From Bradysia coprophila (taxonomy: Eukaryota; Arthropoda; Insecta; Diptera; Sciaridae), in the NCBI RefSeq assembly GCF_014529535.1, contig NW_023503375.1, positions 3,469,620-3,533,619 of the forward strand: 64,000 nucleotides of DNA, given 5' to 3'. Under the pieces are notes generated by a model. It made no database searches, was not told where the DNA came from, and saw only the letters and a list, made by a program, of their open reading frames with translations. Within the stretch, counting starts at the first letter, position 1. Every line of letters starts with the position of its first letter. Of this stretch, positions 1 through 10,877 are shown piece after piece. Both the position numbers and the translations under genes were made by a program.

Positions 1-1484
1 CAAAATAAATAATGAAAAAACCAGTAAAAAATGCGCTAAAATGTTAATACAAACTTTAAATTGAATTTACTTATTACGTTTTTTGTTTCTTATTTTTCCT
101 TCATTGAACTTAAAACAAAAAAAAAAACATTTTTTATATTTAAACAAAAAAAAGATAAAAAATTAAAAAGCAAAAAAAACCAAAATTATCGTTTTTCAAA
201 TATCAATTATTTTCGAAATATGTTCGTCAAAAACTGCAACAAACAGAAATGATAAAATAAAAACAAAAGTAAAAAAAAACCGACAAGGAAAATCTTAAAT
301 TAAATTGCATATAAAGAACAGACGGCATTTAATAAAACAACTATGTAATTTAAATAATAAAAAATACGATAAAATAAATGGGACCTTTGTAACCACAACA
401 AAATACAAACACACACATTACACTATGAAGTGATAATATAAATGAACTGATACTCGGGCATGTCTTTACCTCATCCAAAAAATAATTATGCCGCGTAGAA
501 CTGTTCGCTTTCGAATTTAGATCTGCGTCTATTCTATCCGTTGCATAACAAGTCAATTAGGTAGCAAGCAAGAAATCCTTTTTTAATAAATTTAATTTCA
601 ATCTTCGCACATGGTAAGTATATCAGGTTCTGAAAGAATAGGTTATGCTCTATGACAAGATAAGAAGAGTCCTTTATTTGGACCATAAAAAATTTTAAAT
701 GTAAAAACTCCGCCGCCTTCGTAAATGCTTGATCTGTTCTTTTAGAGCCTATCGATCTAAACTTATCTATCGGAATGTTACTATGCCTTTTGCAATATTG
801 CCGATTGTATTGGTGCTGGCAGATCGTATTGATTGGAAATCGAATAATTTTTTAGAAAATTCCGCCGGATGAAAAAGGACTTGACCTAGTACGAATTAAA
901 GACCTTGGACATATGTTTGACATTGCAATGGGGGCAACACATAGAAATTCTATTTCAAACCCCACCTGCGCTGCCATTTAGCTACATTGAAACCACATAC
1001 CGAGCGAGTCAATCTTAATCTATGCTCTATGGGTATCGGGGAATCTGGCACACGGTGCAGAAAGAATGCACTTTTAAACTACGTAAAAGGTGAACTCGCA
1101 CACGGAAGTTTATTGCTGCAAATGCTTTTGCAGCTTATATTGATTGGAAATTGACGAATTTTCTACTATAATTTCGGGTGTTGGCTCTAGCCCGTCATAT
1201 AAGATTATTGGGGAACAATAATCTATTTGCTAAGTTGTACCTCTCAAGCTCACTCCTCAGAAGTGACTCCTAAAACAGCGAATTCTTCTATAATTGTGTG
1301 TTGGGTTACATGAAGAATCTGGGTTGGAGTAACGGCTTAAACATGCTGCTAATGGTTTGGTTAGGGGTAATGGTAACATTTGACGTTTATGTGAAAGATC
1401 GTATGAAGTACAGATGCTAAGAAGAACTCAGGCAGCGAATTTTTTTCTTGTGAATCATATTAGGGATCCAGAATCAGAAGAGAT

Positions 1485-1624
1485 TACAGTCAGTGACTTT
1501 GGTATGAGTGGCGCAATTCGTTTCAGCTGTTTTTCGCCCATATAAATAAGTACAGCGACTTTTGTGTGTATGGGTGGATCAGCAGAAACAAAATGCGTCA
1601 CTTATTTCAAAGTCGCTAACTGTA
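1485..1624. mobile_element. Tc1/mariner-like MITE (copy 1)
   Basis: The segment starts TACAGTCAGTGACTTT and ends with the imperfect inverse, AAAGTCGCTAACTGTA. Terminal CAGT next to TA is typical of Tc1/mariner elements, which duplicate TA on insertion. A second copy with the same termini lies at 45232-45448, and both share an inner piece around CAGCTG. There is no coding capacity, so it would be non-autonomous. Confidence 0.6.
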
Positions 1625-2005
1625 GATATCAATGTATTTATATGTGAAGGAAGCTTACCCCGACTTACCCACAGCAGCTTTAAATTCATGAATTTTAGTG
1701 CAAAAATGTCAGTCTTTATGGATAGTCAAAATTGAGGCGAGATCTTCGATTTAGTTCCGTAAACTCTTCTAACTCCGTATCTAAGAAATCAGCTGTTTGT
1801 TTCCGAAAAAAGATTGGACCATAAAGTAGCGAGACTGACTGGGTTTCGATTACATGCCATTTCGTAAGTATCCCAAACTTCTCCACTCACAAAACTCATG
1901 TGTTGACTAATGATTCTTTTCGACCCAAAAATTGTCTTCATATTTTCAACATACTCAGCGGCACCTCGCGGCACTCGCGGAATTTTGAAAACTGACACAT
2001 TTTCT

Positions 2006-2138
2006 GTTTCGTCAAAGCACTGTCAAGCACCGAAGCTGACTTTGACATCACTCAATTAGAAGGCCAAAAACACACCTGTTGACTATTTTTTTAAATTGTT
2101 TGATAGCCAATGTATGAAAAACAGTGCGTTGGTTTCGT
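2006..2138. mobile_element. Deleted MITE with perfect 7-bp TSD
   Basis: The element is 2013-2131. It begins CAAAGCACTGTC and ends ACAGTGCGTTG, and is flanked on both sides by GTTTCGT (2006-2012 and 2132-2138). About 95 bases match the reverse complement of the element at 11531-11710, but the inner part of one terminal inverted repeat is missing, leaving only its last 11 or so bases. Both copies have a flush 7-bp duplication, so the termini are well defined. Terminal CA...TG and 7-8 bp duplications occur in P and hAT superfamilies; I cannot choose between them. Confidence 0.8.
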
Positions 2139-2852
2139 GGTTTACTGTTTTTTTTTGTAAATTTTGCATGTATTTTTATCTGGAGAAAGCAGAAACTCAA
2201 GTAAAACACAGAAACTGAAAATGTGTCGCCTTTCAAAATTCCGTATGTGTACAATATAAGATCCAATAAATAATGGGTGTTTGCAGTACTGAGCGTTGAA
2301 ACTTTCATATTCACTCCTAGTTATGTAAATAGCTAAATGAAACAATTCAAGGGATAAGATTTGATCGACTCAATCAGGACCTAATATTGAGATATATCTC
2401 TCTTAATTTTACCAAATTTCACTGAATTTAGTGAGTTGTTTTCAACGTTAGACCATGTATTCCCTATCGCTTCTACACACAGTTTTAAACACTTGTTACT
2501 TTTATACCATTTTTCTGAGAGCCACAACGTTCCAACCAGAGTGTTTCAATGAAAAACTTTTCCAATTTGTTCAAGTTGAAGGGACGGATTCGTTTGATCC
2601 ATAGACCATCAGCAATTATGATTAGTGCAGCAGATGTTCTGGAGCGTATCAATCAAATCGAATGGTCCATTTCGTTCGGCATTGGTATTAATTCATGCCA
2701 CCACTCGAGTGAAGTCTCGCTGGACTAAATAGTTCTGGGATGTCACCAAGTACGTTGAAGTGACATTGACATTCAAAATATGTTAAATTGGAAATTACGG
2801 AAAACTGCAAAGTCAATTGAAAAAACTTTTTTTGGCGATGACATGTAGACAC

Positions 2853-2858
2853 TTTATT
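2853..2858 (-). terminator. SmB polyadenylation signal
   Basis: On the minus strand this reads AATAAA, 39 bases beyond the SmB stop codon. It is the first canonical signal after the gene. Confidence 0.7.
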
Positions 2859-2896
2859 TCGAACGAACTGTATGAAGGCTCAACGAATCGATAAAC

Positions 2897-3958
2897 TTAG
2901 AAATTTCCGCGTGGAGGTGGAGCTCTCATCATTCCAGGCGGTGGACCACGAGGCGGTATACCACGTCCCATTGGCGGCATTCCGGGAATCATTCCTGAAA
3001 TTTAGGAAAACATTCAAATTTAAACTCCTAAAATCGATTGCGCAACAAATGATGTGTTGTGAGTCATTCTTCAATTGACTAACCTGGAGGCGGTGCACCC
3101 ATCATTTGTGGTCTCATTTGTGGCGGTGCAGTCAATTGTTGTCCACCTCTTCCGACAGGAGCCATATGTTGTTGACTTGGTCCACCAACGCCGCGCACTG
3201 GTCCTTGAAGTCCAGCTGGTACACTCGACAAATTGGCTGGCATTCCTCTACCAGCAACGCGACCGATACCTGGACCTGGTGCTGAGCCAGGAATTGGAAC
3301 TCGTGGAAGACCTTCTTCTGGAGGAGGAGGTCTGTGGACAAGAAACGGAAATCAAGTTAAACAATCAGTTTCCGAACTGTTTCGATTTCAATTACTCACC
3401 CTTCTACAGTCAGCGAGACAATGTTCTCACCTGAAACAATCAAAAGAGATTTTCAGTACTGGCAGGTGGTTTAAGGAAATGCAACGTTTCACTTACCTCT
3501 CAACAATACGAAACCCAGTACACGCTTCTCCTCTCGTTCGGGAAGCTTGGTATTCTTCGGTCTGATTTTTCTGAATTCTTCACAGTCTCCCAATATCAAA
3601 TTCATGTGTTTGTCGAATGCCTAATGGAACAATGAATAGCCGGTCATTGTACGCAAATTTCGATTTTGGAATATAGCGAAAATGGTTTACCTTGAATGTG
3701 CCGATGAATGTACGCGAATCTTGTAAAACGATTCGCACCCGATAGTTCAGGTGCTGAATCATTTTATTGTTTTTGCCGATAGTCTGAAACGAAAGAAATG
3801 AAGTCATTAGGCGATTTCAATCTACAATTCCAGTCCTAGTTTAGCGGCTCTATTAGAGGTTTGGTCGATTGCCGGGAGTTCAACATAGCCTCAAATTGTT
3901 TGTTAGCCAATTTATTCGTCGAATTCGTATCTGCTGATGCATTTTCAAAGCTTACCAT
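2897..3958 (-). CDS. SmB: Small nuclear ribonucleoprotein-associated protein B (SmB)
   Basis: This is a core Sm-ring protein of the U1, U2, U4/U6 and U5 spliceosomal snRNPs, which binds the snRNA Sm site together with its six partners. There are six exons: 3956-3958 (only the ATG, followed by GTAAG), 3691-3783, 3497-3620, 3400-3430, 3084-3331 and 2897-2994. All splice sites are GT-AG and the phases agree. The spliced product is 198 aa, the length of the fly protein. Residues 2-85 form the Sm fold (TIGKNNKM at the start, [14 protein letters not shown] for Sm2). The rest is the Pro/Gly/Met-rich tail with [13 protein letters not shown] and RG motifs, ending PPPRGNF. Such RG motifs are known sites of symmetric dimethylarginine that SMN recognises. 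The initiator exon holding just the start codon is unusual but fits exactly. The gene is divergent from the ZAD gene at 6462. I am very sure of the identity. Confidence 0.96.
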
Positions 3959-4398
3959 TTTGCGTTTTGGTTATCGCCTGACCATGAACAAGTAAATGTA
4001 AGGAAACGTTAAGAAAACGGAATATTTTTGAAGAAAAACCCAAATCACTGTTCACGTTTCTCAAACGTTTTTCAGAAGCGATGCTAAAAAATATTATGAA
4101 GCTGTCAAACCAAAGACCTGCGACTCGAAACACCGTCTAGCGGGAAAAAAAATTGTTGTTTGACAGTGCAAAACGCGGGAGATTATCGTACAACGATTTC
4201 GAACAGGCAAAATTACTAAGTTTTGGATATTTACAAGCTAAGTCTTCCGTCTACAAATTCTTGTTGATTCAAAATTTAATGAAAACTGTCTTTAGCGGCA
4301 AGATTTCACCAATATTTTACTCATTTTGATCTAAGACGAATAACAGGCGAAAATGAAAAAATAAGAGACAGTGGTCTCTACCTGAAAGCCGACACGAA

Positions 4399-4534
4399 AA
4401 CGAGACTTTTCATTTTTATCCCGAGTTATGTAATGGATTTTTCATGCTGAGGGCGTCGAAAGTAGTGCTTGAAACATGAAAAGTACGGTTTTCGACGCAT
4501 TACATAACTTGGGATAAAAATGAAAAGTCTCGTT
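4399..4534. repeat. Fold-back MITE (family with 25055-25170)
   Basis: The left arm begins AACGAGACTTTTCATTTTTA and the right arm is its close inverse, ending at TCTCGTT. They surround a core containing CATGCTGAGGGCGTCG and GTAGTGCTTGAAACATGAAA. The same core recurs near 25108-25146. A further partial arm (TTTTCATTTTTTATCCCGAG) lies at about 4578-4598. Confidence 0.7.
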
Positions 4535-4629
4535 TAATGTGTTTATTGGCTTCACCTCAGATCAACAAAATTCACACTTTTCATTTTTTATCCCGAGTTT
4601 TGTAATGGATTTTATCACATACGCGCGGT

Positions 4630-5170
4630 GTTCCGATGTTGTTAACTCATAGAGTGTAACTCTATGGCTCATGATCCAGAGGTAACCGGTTCAATTCCCG
4701 AAGAAGTCAATTTTTATTTGAAATATTTGTTACCAATACATTCTAAAATGTATAATAACTACTGTCAACTGTTAATATCGTGTACATTGTAAGTGAAAAA
4801 TTCATATTTTTAAATCTCTGTCTAAGCGAAATACGTCTCGCACGTATTATATTCGAGCCCGCTGTATAACTACACTGAGCGAAATTTCCTACATGCTATG
4901 CGTATATCATTCGTGCCCCCTGTTAAAAAGTGTGGTAAGGTAGTTATACAACCGGCTCGAATATAATACGTGCGAGAAGTATTTCTCTTCCACAAAGATT
5001 TAAAAATATGAATTTTAATGAACTCATCTACGGTAGACGCCATATTAGCAGCTTATAGTAGTTATTATGTATTTTAGCAGCTATTCGTAACAAATATCTC
5101 AAATTAAAAATTGACTTCTTTGGGAACTGAACCGGGGACCTCTGGATCATGAGCCAACGATCTTTCTAAT
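4630..5170. repeat. Large inverted repeat with tRNA-Met-like outer ends
   Basis: Two arms of roughly 200 bases, about 80 percent alike by eye, lie head to head at about 4665-4870 and 4940-5155. Each outer end has a tRNA-like piece: GGCTCATGATCCAGAGGT and then GGTTCAATTCCC (left) or GGTTCAGTTCCC (right, minus strand). Exactly 16 bases separate the CAT from GTTCA, the spacing between anticodon and T-loop in elongator tRNA-Met. The anticodon stem does not pair well, so this is not a working tRNA. It is either two tRNA-derived SINEs inserted in opposite directions or one element with long inverted ends. Confidence 0.65.
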
Positions 5171-5706
5171 GTTGCAGTACAGTAGTGTTGGTTGACATTT
5201 CTTATTGTTGAAGCGTACTTTAAAAGCCATATACGTGTGTGGCGTATAAGTTACGCATAGAACGTTATAAAGTATCGCACATAAATAATTATATGTCGTT
5301 TTTTAACATAATTGAATTTAAGTCGACTTGATAATTTACTAAAAAAAACAATTTTGTAGTTGATCTTCTTCGTGTTAAGAAATATAAATAAATATGATCC
5401 AAATTCAATGTTTAAGAGCAACGCAACATCCACTATATACGTTAAACATACGTGATGTGCGTTTAATTTCCGTCCCACCCGTAAGTTATTCACATTCCAC
5501 GTACATCACTACAATACGTAGCACATGAATGTTCAAATCTGACAATCGAAATACGTAACTGCGTTGTCAACGTGTCCCACGTATAGAAAACATTGTCCAT
5601 GTATCATATATGTCAATGATGTATATCATAGTATGATATTATCATACCGTTTCGATGAATTTTACACATACGTGGAGTATTGTCTCAAGTTTCTTTTTCT
5701 GGGTGT

Positions 5707-5772
5707 ACCTTACCACAATTTTTAACAGCGGGCACGAATGATATACGCATAGCTCGTAGGAAATTTCGATCA
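5707..5772 (-). repeat. Third copy of the inverted-repeat centre
   Basis: The minus strand repeats the centre of the 4630-5170 element (about 4877-4940), including ATGCGTATATCATTCGTGCC and the GGAAATTTC-type stretch. It shows that the central segment belongs to a mobile or duplicated sequence and is not simply a spacer between arms. Confidence 0.65.
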
Positions 5773-5784
5773 GTGAACACTCGT

Positions 5785-5955
5785 AGCATTTTGTAGAAGG
5801 AGTGTTGTAGAAGGGACTGCCGTAATTTGTAAGAAAAACAATTTCCAGTGGAAATAACAAAAGAATTTCTTTTGTTATTTTATTGGAAATTGTTTTTCTT
5901 CCGAATTACGGCAGGGAAGGCAGCAACACTTTTCATAGCATTTTGTATAAGGAAG
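5785..5955. mobile_element. Hairpin element flanked by 17-bp direct repeat
   Basis: A palindrome at about 5801-5932 has arms containing CTGCCGTAATT and AAGAAAAACAATTTCC that are inverse copies meeting near 5866. It is flanked in direct orientation by AGCATTTTGTAGAAGGA (5786-5802) and AGCATTTTGTATAAGGA (5938-5954), which differ at one base. These may be a long target duplication or remains of an outer repeat. Confidence 0.6.
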
Positions 5956-6461
5956 TATCAACCCTTTTTCAGTATTGATCTCGAGATTTACGTAGAACAT
6001 TCAAACAGTCCCCATTGATGTTCAGATTATCTTGAGATGATATTGAGATTCAGGTGGAAGTGGAACATGCACGCTAAGATAATCTTTAAACATATAAGGA
6101 ACGCACACACCTTAACATTTTTCTTGAGATTCCAACCATTCGGAAAATCTTGAGTTGAGCTAAAATAAGTCCCAGTCGAACATGTTGAAACAGAAATTGG
6201 TCAGAAAATTAAAATTATAAAAAATTGGCGCTCGACATCAAAGACTTACAACCACCTTTCGTCAATATATCCAACTAAAAGCAAATAAACAAAAAACAAA
6301 AAAAGTGACATGGGGAACTGTGTTTGAAAATGTCATCAGTTTAGGGACTCTCTCTGAATCCTCTGCATCGTCTATATGTTTTCGAAGAAACATCTCTTCC
6401 TTCACTTTTGTATAATTTATTGTTGTTTTTCTCTGATTTCTTTGTGCTGTAATTGAAAAAT

Positions 6462-8492
6462 ATGTCGATGATGTTAGAATCATCAAATATGTGTCGTGTG
6501 TGTTCATCAGCCGGTCTTTACGACATTCACAGTCCGATACCATTTTATTTACATTCTAATGTCAATGAATTCAGTTTTTGGACCAAAAGCATAAAAGTGC
6601 TAATGGAGGAAGTGACGGGATTTGAGGTAAATGTTGAAACTGGATTCATAGCACCAGGCTCATACCTACAAAATTTGATCGGATCGGTTTCTTCCGTATT
6701 TTTGATAGGAGAAATTTTAAGCTTTCGGTCGACGTAAACTAGTCCCACTAGTCCTAATAATAATAACCAAGTCTCTTTACTATTTGATTGTTTCATCATT
6801 TCAAGTTACCCGTTATGTAAGGTTTAACCGTGTAGGGTCTAAAGATATTTTCGAATTAAGTAGAGTGGTGCTGGAGGGATTCTTCTGAAAAACAGAAGAC
6901 CGAAATCGGACGCACTTTCTATTGGAATTTTTTATGTGTGCCCAGTAAGGTATTCGACCCCAGAAGCCAAAATCACTTTAAAAAAAATTCTTCGAAGCTT
7001 GTGTGGCTAGTGTGAGGTGATCACAAAAACCGAAAACTTGAACTTTTCTTACAAAAATTTCTCCAGTTACACGAGCCGTTGATGGTCGTGTGGGGTGTCA
7101 TTAGAAAGCTAATTGCATGTACTTTTAGGGCCGTTCTTCTCGGTTGGAATCGTATAGAAGTTTATGGCCTAAATTGAAGAATCAGAGGGGTATAAAACCC
7201 ATTTAATCTCTTATGATTCTGTCCATAAAGTGTGGCACCCCTCTAATTAAATTCGAACATTAAGCGAAAAAGTGTTTCCTCTTTACCCTTCCTCACTGTC
7301 CTATAACTTTTTCCAGATATCCAAAGACGATGGACTTCCACAAAAGATATGCACCATTTGCATATCATACTTAAAACATGCAGCCAGCTTCCGACAACAA
7401 GTCCTAACCAACAGTAATCAACTGCGAAGTTCGTCATTAAAAGCAACACACCTGCAACTGGGTGCATCGCCACTGCCAGTTACGTCAGAGAAATTCTATC
7501 CAATCAACGAGACGAATGTCAACAAAGTGGCGTACGAGAATTTAAAGGCTGAATTGGATCTATTCTTCGAAGACAATAACGATCTGGACACTGACGACGA
7601 TTCGGATGACGATCGGCAGTCAAATGATGTGAACGAATACAATCCGAATAGATTTACGAAAATGGACACCACCAAGACTGCCATTCAGAATTTCTTCAAT
7701 TATTCGGAAAAGATATTCGAGGAGGATGTGCTCAGCGGTTTCGATCGGATCGAAATTAACCAACCGGATGATTACAAGGAGCGCAAGTGTCATGCCTGTA
7801 AATGTCGGTTCATGTTACAGGAGTCATATGAATCTCACATGAAGGATTGCATTCAAGCGAAGCTGGTCAGTTTTATAACCGACTGCCATCAGTTGTTAAT
7901 AGTTAAAAAGCATAAGGCTGTTTCCACTGCCGAATTTATGAGGCGCATGATATTTTCGCTGAAAAACATTGTCAAATCGCTGGCGCTATCATACCGAGTC
8001 ATCACCAAAAAACAACCAATAAAGGACACAAACCCGGATGTAGTCCGAACTGAGAACGCCTTTCAAGGTTTCGATCAGCGCCTATTCCATGCCACTGAAG
8101 ACATTGCAGTGACAAAGAAATTGCCACCGCCATTGAAATCGATGAAACCGCCGTCACCATCAGCGGTACCCTTTCGAGATAGAAATTCCAAAATTTTACC
8201 GAAAAGTGTTGCAACGAGTACGCCAAAACCGCAAACATCGTTCGCTGCCAAATGTACGATATGCCAAATTTTATTCAACGGAATCGGTGAGTTAGAGAAA
8301 CATAATCGTCAGACGCACAATTCCAGTCGCGAGAGAAGCAGTTCGGCTAGTTCGAATCGTTCGTTTGTCCAGGCCAACGGGGCAATGTTGTTGGACGAAG
8401 AGGATTATCTGCATGAGGGAATTGTGGATGTTTTTAAATTGCGTCGACGAAGCCCGAATGTCGTTAACATCGAGCTCAATTCGAATCACTGA
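6462..8492 (+). CDS. ZAD-domain C2H2 zinc-finger protein
   Basis: This is a likely nuclear DNA-binding protein of the ZAD class (zinc-finger associated domain), which dimerises through its N-terminus. There are two exons, 6462-6626 and 7317-8492, joined in phase 0 by a GTAAAT donor and a TTTTTCCAG acceptor. The product is 446 aa. The ZAD zinc ligands sit at C11-x2-C14 and C67-x2-C70; the second pair lies in exon 2, which confirms the splice. An acidic Asp-rich run covers about residues 135-158. There are only two fingers: an atypical C2HC (C213, C216, H229, C233) and a C-terminal C2H2 (C368, C371, H384, H389). Most ZAD proteins have a longer finger array, so this one may act more in protein contacts than in sequence-specific binding. 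The start is the first ATG in frame before CRVC. The intron carries a fold-back repeat. The orthologue is unknown to me. Confidence 0.88.
6874..7110 (+). repeat. Single arm of the large palindrome family, in ZAD intron
   Basis: It begins GAGGGATTCTTCTGAAAA, continues with ACCGAAATCGGACGCA and then AGAAGCCAAAA and GCTTGTGTGGCTAG. These resemble the outer arms of the elements at 11960-12775 and 61589-62515. No inverse arm follows inside the intron, and the right limit is uncertain. Confidence 0.5.
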
Positions 8493-8566
8493 ATATTTGG
8501 ATTTTCTTTTAAAATTGGCTATACGTATCTACTGTACGCGTCATACCAAGTGTATCATAAGCTAAA

Positions 8567-8572
8567 AATAAA
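8567..8572 (+). terminator. ZAD gene polyadenylation signal
   Basis: AATAAA lies 75 bases after the stop codon, only about 105 bases before the start of the next gene on the same strand. Confidence 0.65.
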
Positions 8573-8677
8573 AGTTTAATTGGAAGAAAATGATTTGTAT
8601 TAAAACAGTAGCCCAACCCGTAGTTTGTCAAATTAGTATTTCCTTTAACACGGCCGCCAATCCCATACAAAATTCTA

Positions 8678-10795
8678 ATGAAAAATACAGAATCGAAAAG
8701 ACACGGACCAACCGTTCAACAGAAAAGTAAAAAATCGCAAAGATTTGAGTCGACCATTCGCGAGGTATCTTACATTATATTGTCCAATATATGCACATCT
8801 CTACGATCCACTCAAAACACTAGGTGAACATCGTTATTCCTCCGGATGGTGGCTATGCTTGGATTATTGTAATTGCTGCATTTATGTGCAATTTTGCATT
8901 GGACGGCATCGCTTTTTCGTTCAGTGTAGCCATACTGCCCGGTCTGTCCAAAGCGCTAAACGTGCACCCATCGAAATTAACGGTTATCAGTTCGGCTCAA
9001 CTCGGAGTGTCCTACTTAGTCGGTCCGGTAGCTTGTGCATTCATAAATCATTATGGATTTCGTTCTCTTGCGGTTTGTGGAAGTTTGGTTGCTTTTGTCG
9101 GGATATTTGTTGCTTCTCATATGGAATCATTCCCGGCCATTATTACATTGTATGGAGTAATCGGTCAGCATTTCAATTCTTTTGGCTTTGGCTAATTTCC
9201 GAATTTAAGGAAAATTATATTTTCGGCAGTTGGTATAGCATTTGGGATGTTGTATACGGCAGCAACCATTAGTGTTGGATATTATTTTGAAAAATATCGA
9301 GCACTAGCAACTGGACTAGCAAGTTGTGGATCAAGTTTCGGAGGTCTGTGTTTGTCACCACTATTCGCTTACACAACGGCTACCAAGTCATGGGACTTCA
9401 CGATAAAGGTACAAGCGTTTTTGATGTTGGTTTGTCTGTTATCCGCATTTACTCTGAAACCGTTGAAGCCGACGACTAAAGTGCCCCTCACTCAAGATTT
9501 ATTCAACGAAATGGTTCAGTGAGAATAGCCCGAAATTTAGAAAATTTCATCAACATTTTGTATTTAGGACACCATTAACACCCCTTCTCGAGTGGAATTC
9601 GTTGAACTATACAAAACTGATTCGATGGTTTCCATTGACCTTGATGACAAATCCGAAGAAAGCCGACATTTTCCGCAAATTTCCATAATATCGTCGCGAT
9701 TCCTTCCCATTTCTGAAGTGAAGAGAAAGAGACGTAAACGTTGTTTGTGGATACGAGACTTATGTTCGTCACAGTTAACTCACTCCACTGGAAAGCCTAA
9801 TGTCATGTCAACTGGGCCCATGGACCGGAAAGATATATTTTATGCTGCGAGTGTTGCACATCTCCCGGAATATAAAATGGCAATGACATCGGAGAACAGC
9901 GAGCTGAATAGAAAACGAATGGTCAGCTACCATTTGTCGATGGTACTCGATCCTGAGATGATACTGCCAATGGAAGCTTCAAAACATTCAAATGCCATTG
10001 AATTCCATGACGATACTAGTACATGCTTTGGCGTCCCGCACATCATTCACAAAGTGTTGGGAAATTTATTTGATATTTCCTTGTTGAAGAGCACTGTCTT
10101 CTGTACACTGGCATTGTCGTGCTTCTGCTATGCACTTGGCTATATGACACCCTATCTCTATTTGCAGCGTGAGTGTTCCCTTTTGTTGGATTTTATTGAT
10201 TCCTTTTTGTACGTAAATTTGCTCCTTCAAGAAAGAGGTGAAACCAACAACATTCCGGCGGGTTACACAAATTGGTTCATTAGTTGGATATCAGTGGGCA
10301 ATGTGTTAGGCCGTTTTTCGTCCGGTGTATTTGTCACACTATTTTCCCATTTCAATGAATGCTACTTGGTCGGATGGGCATCAATTCTCGCAGGAATTGT
10401 AACAATCCTTTCAGCTTACATAGGCACAGATGCCGTTGCTGTGCAAATCTGTTACTGCATAGTGTTCGGATTTACCATTGGTAAGTTTCTACATTTTGAT
10501 TGGATGCCCTTCGATGATCATTGTGGCAATTCTAGCGTTCTTCGGTGCTCTGCGACCCGTTGTGTTTGTGAAGTTATTGGGACTGAAGAAATTAACCAAC
10601 GCATTTGGCCTCTCTGCACTGGTTCTAGGCATAGGTGTATTATCCGGGACACCAATTGTAACGGGATTGTATGAAAAGACTGGATCGTTGCTGTGGACGT
10701 TCGTGCTGTCTGGGGGATTGTTCATTGCGAGTGGAGTGTTAACCATTTTGGCTTTCCTCATTGATTTGTGGCAAAAACGAAATAATAAAAAATAA
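8678..10795 (+). CDS. Monocarboxylate transporter-like MFS protein (SLC16 family)
   Basis: This is a plasma-membrane transporter of the major facilitator superfamily; in the SLC16 family, proton-coupled lactate/pyruvate carriers and related transporters are known. Six exons: 8678-8764, 8824-9163, 9230-9513, 9568-10168, 10232-10480 and 10536-10795, giving 606 aa in one frame. The family motif PPDGGYAW sits at residues 35-42, at the start of the first membrane helix. EKYRALATGLASCGSSFG in exon 3 matches the conserved loop 4-5 region. Exon 4 holds the long charged cytoplasmic loop between helices 6 and 7 (KRKRRKRC and onward). Exons 5-6 hold helices 8-12, including NVLGRFSSG and LTNAFGLSALVLG. 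The weak point is the exon 3 donor: ATG|GTTCAG keeps the frame, while the better-looking GTGAGA four bases later would break it. Intron 10169-10231 is 63 nt without stops, so retention would also read through. Substrate unknown. Confidence 0.88.
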
Positions 10796-10877
10796 TTTCC
10801 TTGTTTTCCTGTGCGCATTTTTGACTATCTAGATATCGTAACGCTTCGTTGTTTTTGTAACATAGATAAGATGACTG

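Larger units (their letters stand above)
1..2852. other. Gene-poor left flank
   Basis: No coding region can be supported here. The first 300 bases are A/T-rich low-complexity sequence and the open frames are short and without recognisable domains. The stretch holds one TA-flanked Tc1/mariner-like miniature element (1485-1624) and one internally deleted miniature transposon with a 7-bp target duplication (2013-2131), both listed separately. A segment reading roughly attgattggaaat occurs twice, near 829 and near 1140, which may mark degraded repeat. Confidence 0.6.
3959..6461. other. Intergenic block of nested inverted repeats
   Basis: The stretch between the divergent SmB and ZAD genes carries no supported gene. 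It is mostly fold-back repeat: 4399-4534, the large tRNA-like inverted repeat 4630-5170, a third inverted copy of that element's centre at 5707-5772, and a hairpin at 5801-5932. The promoters of both flanking genes should lie at its outer edges, but I see no convincing TATA or initiator. Confidence 0.6.

Noticed and set aside
3075..3565. Open frames of 119 and 110 codons on the plus strand
   Set aside because: They are antisense shadows of the SmB exons, whose splice phases and product are exact.
4640..4700. A functional tRNA-Met gene
   Set aside because: The anticodon stem and acceptor stem do not pair; the sequence is part of an inverted repeat.
8745..9272. Open frame of 175 codons on the plus strand
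   Set aside because: It is another frame over transporter exons 1-3 and gives a Cys/Tyr/Phe-rich chance protein.
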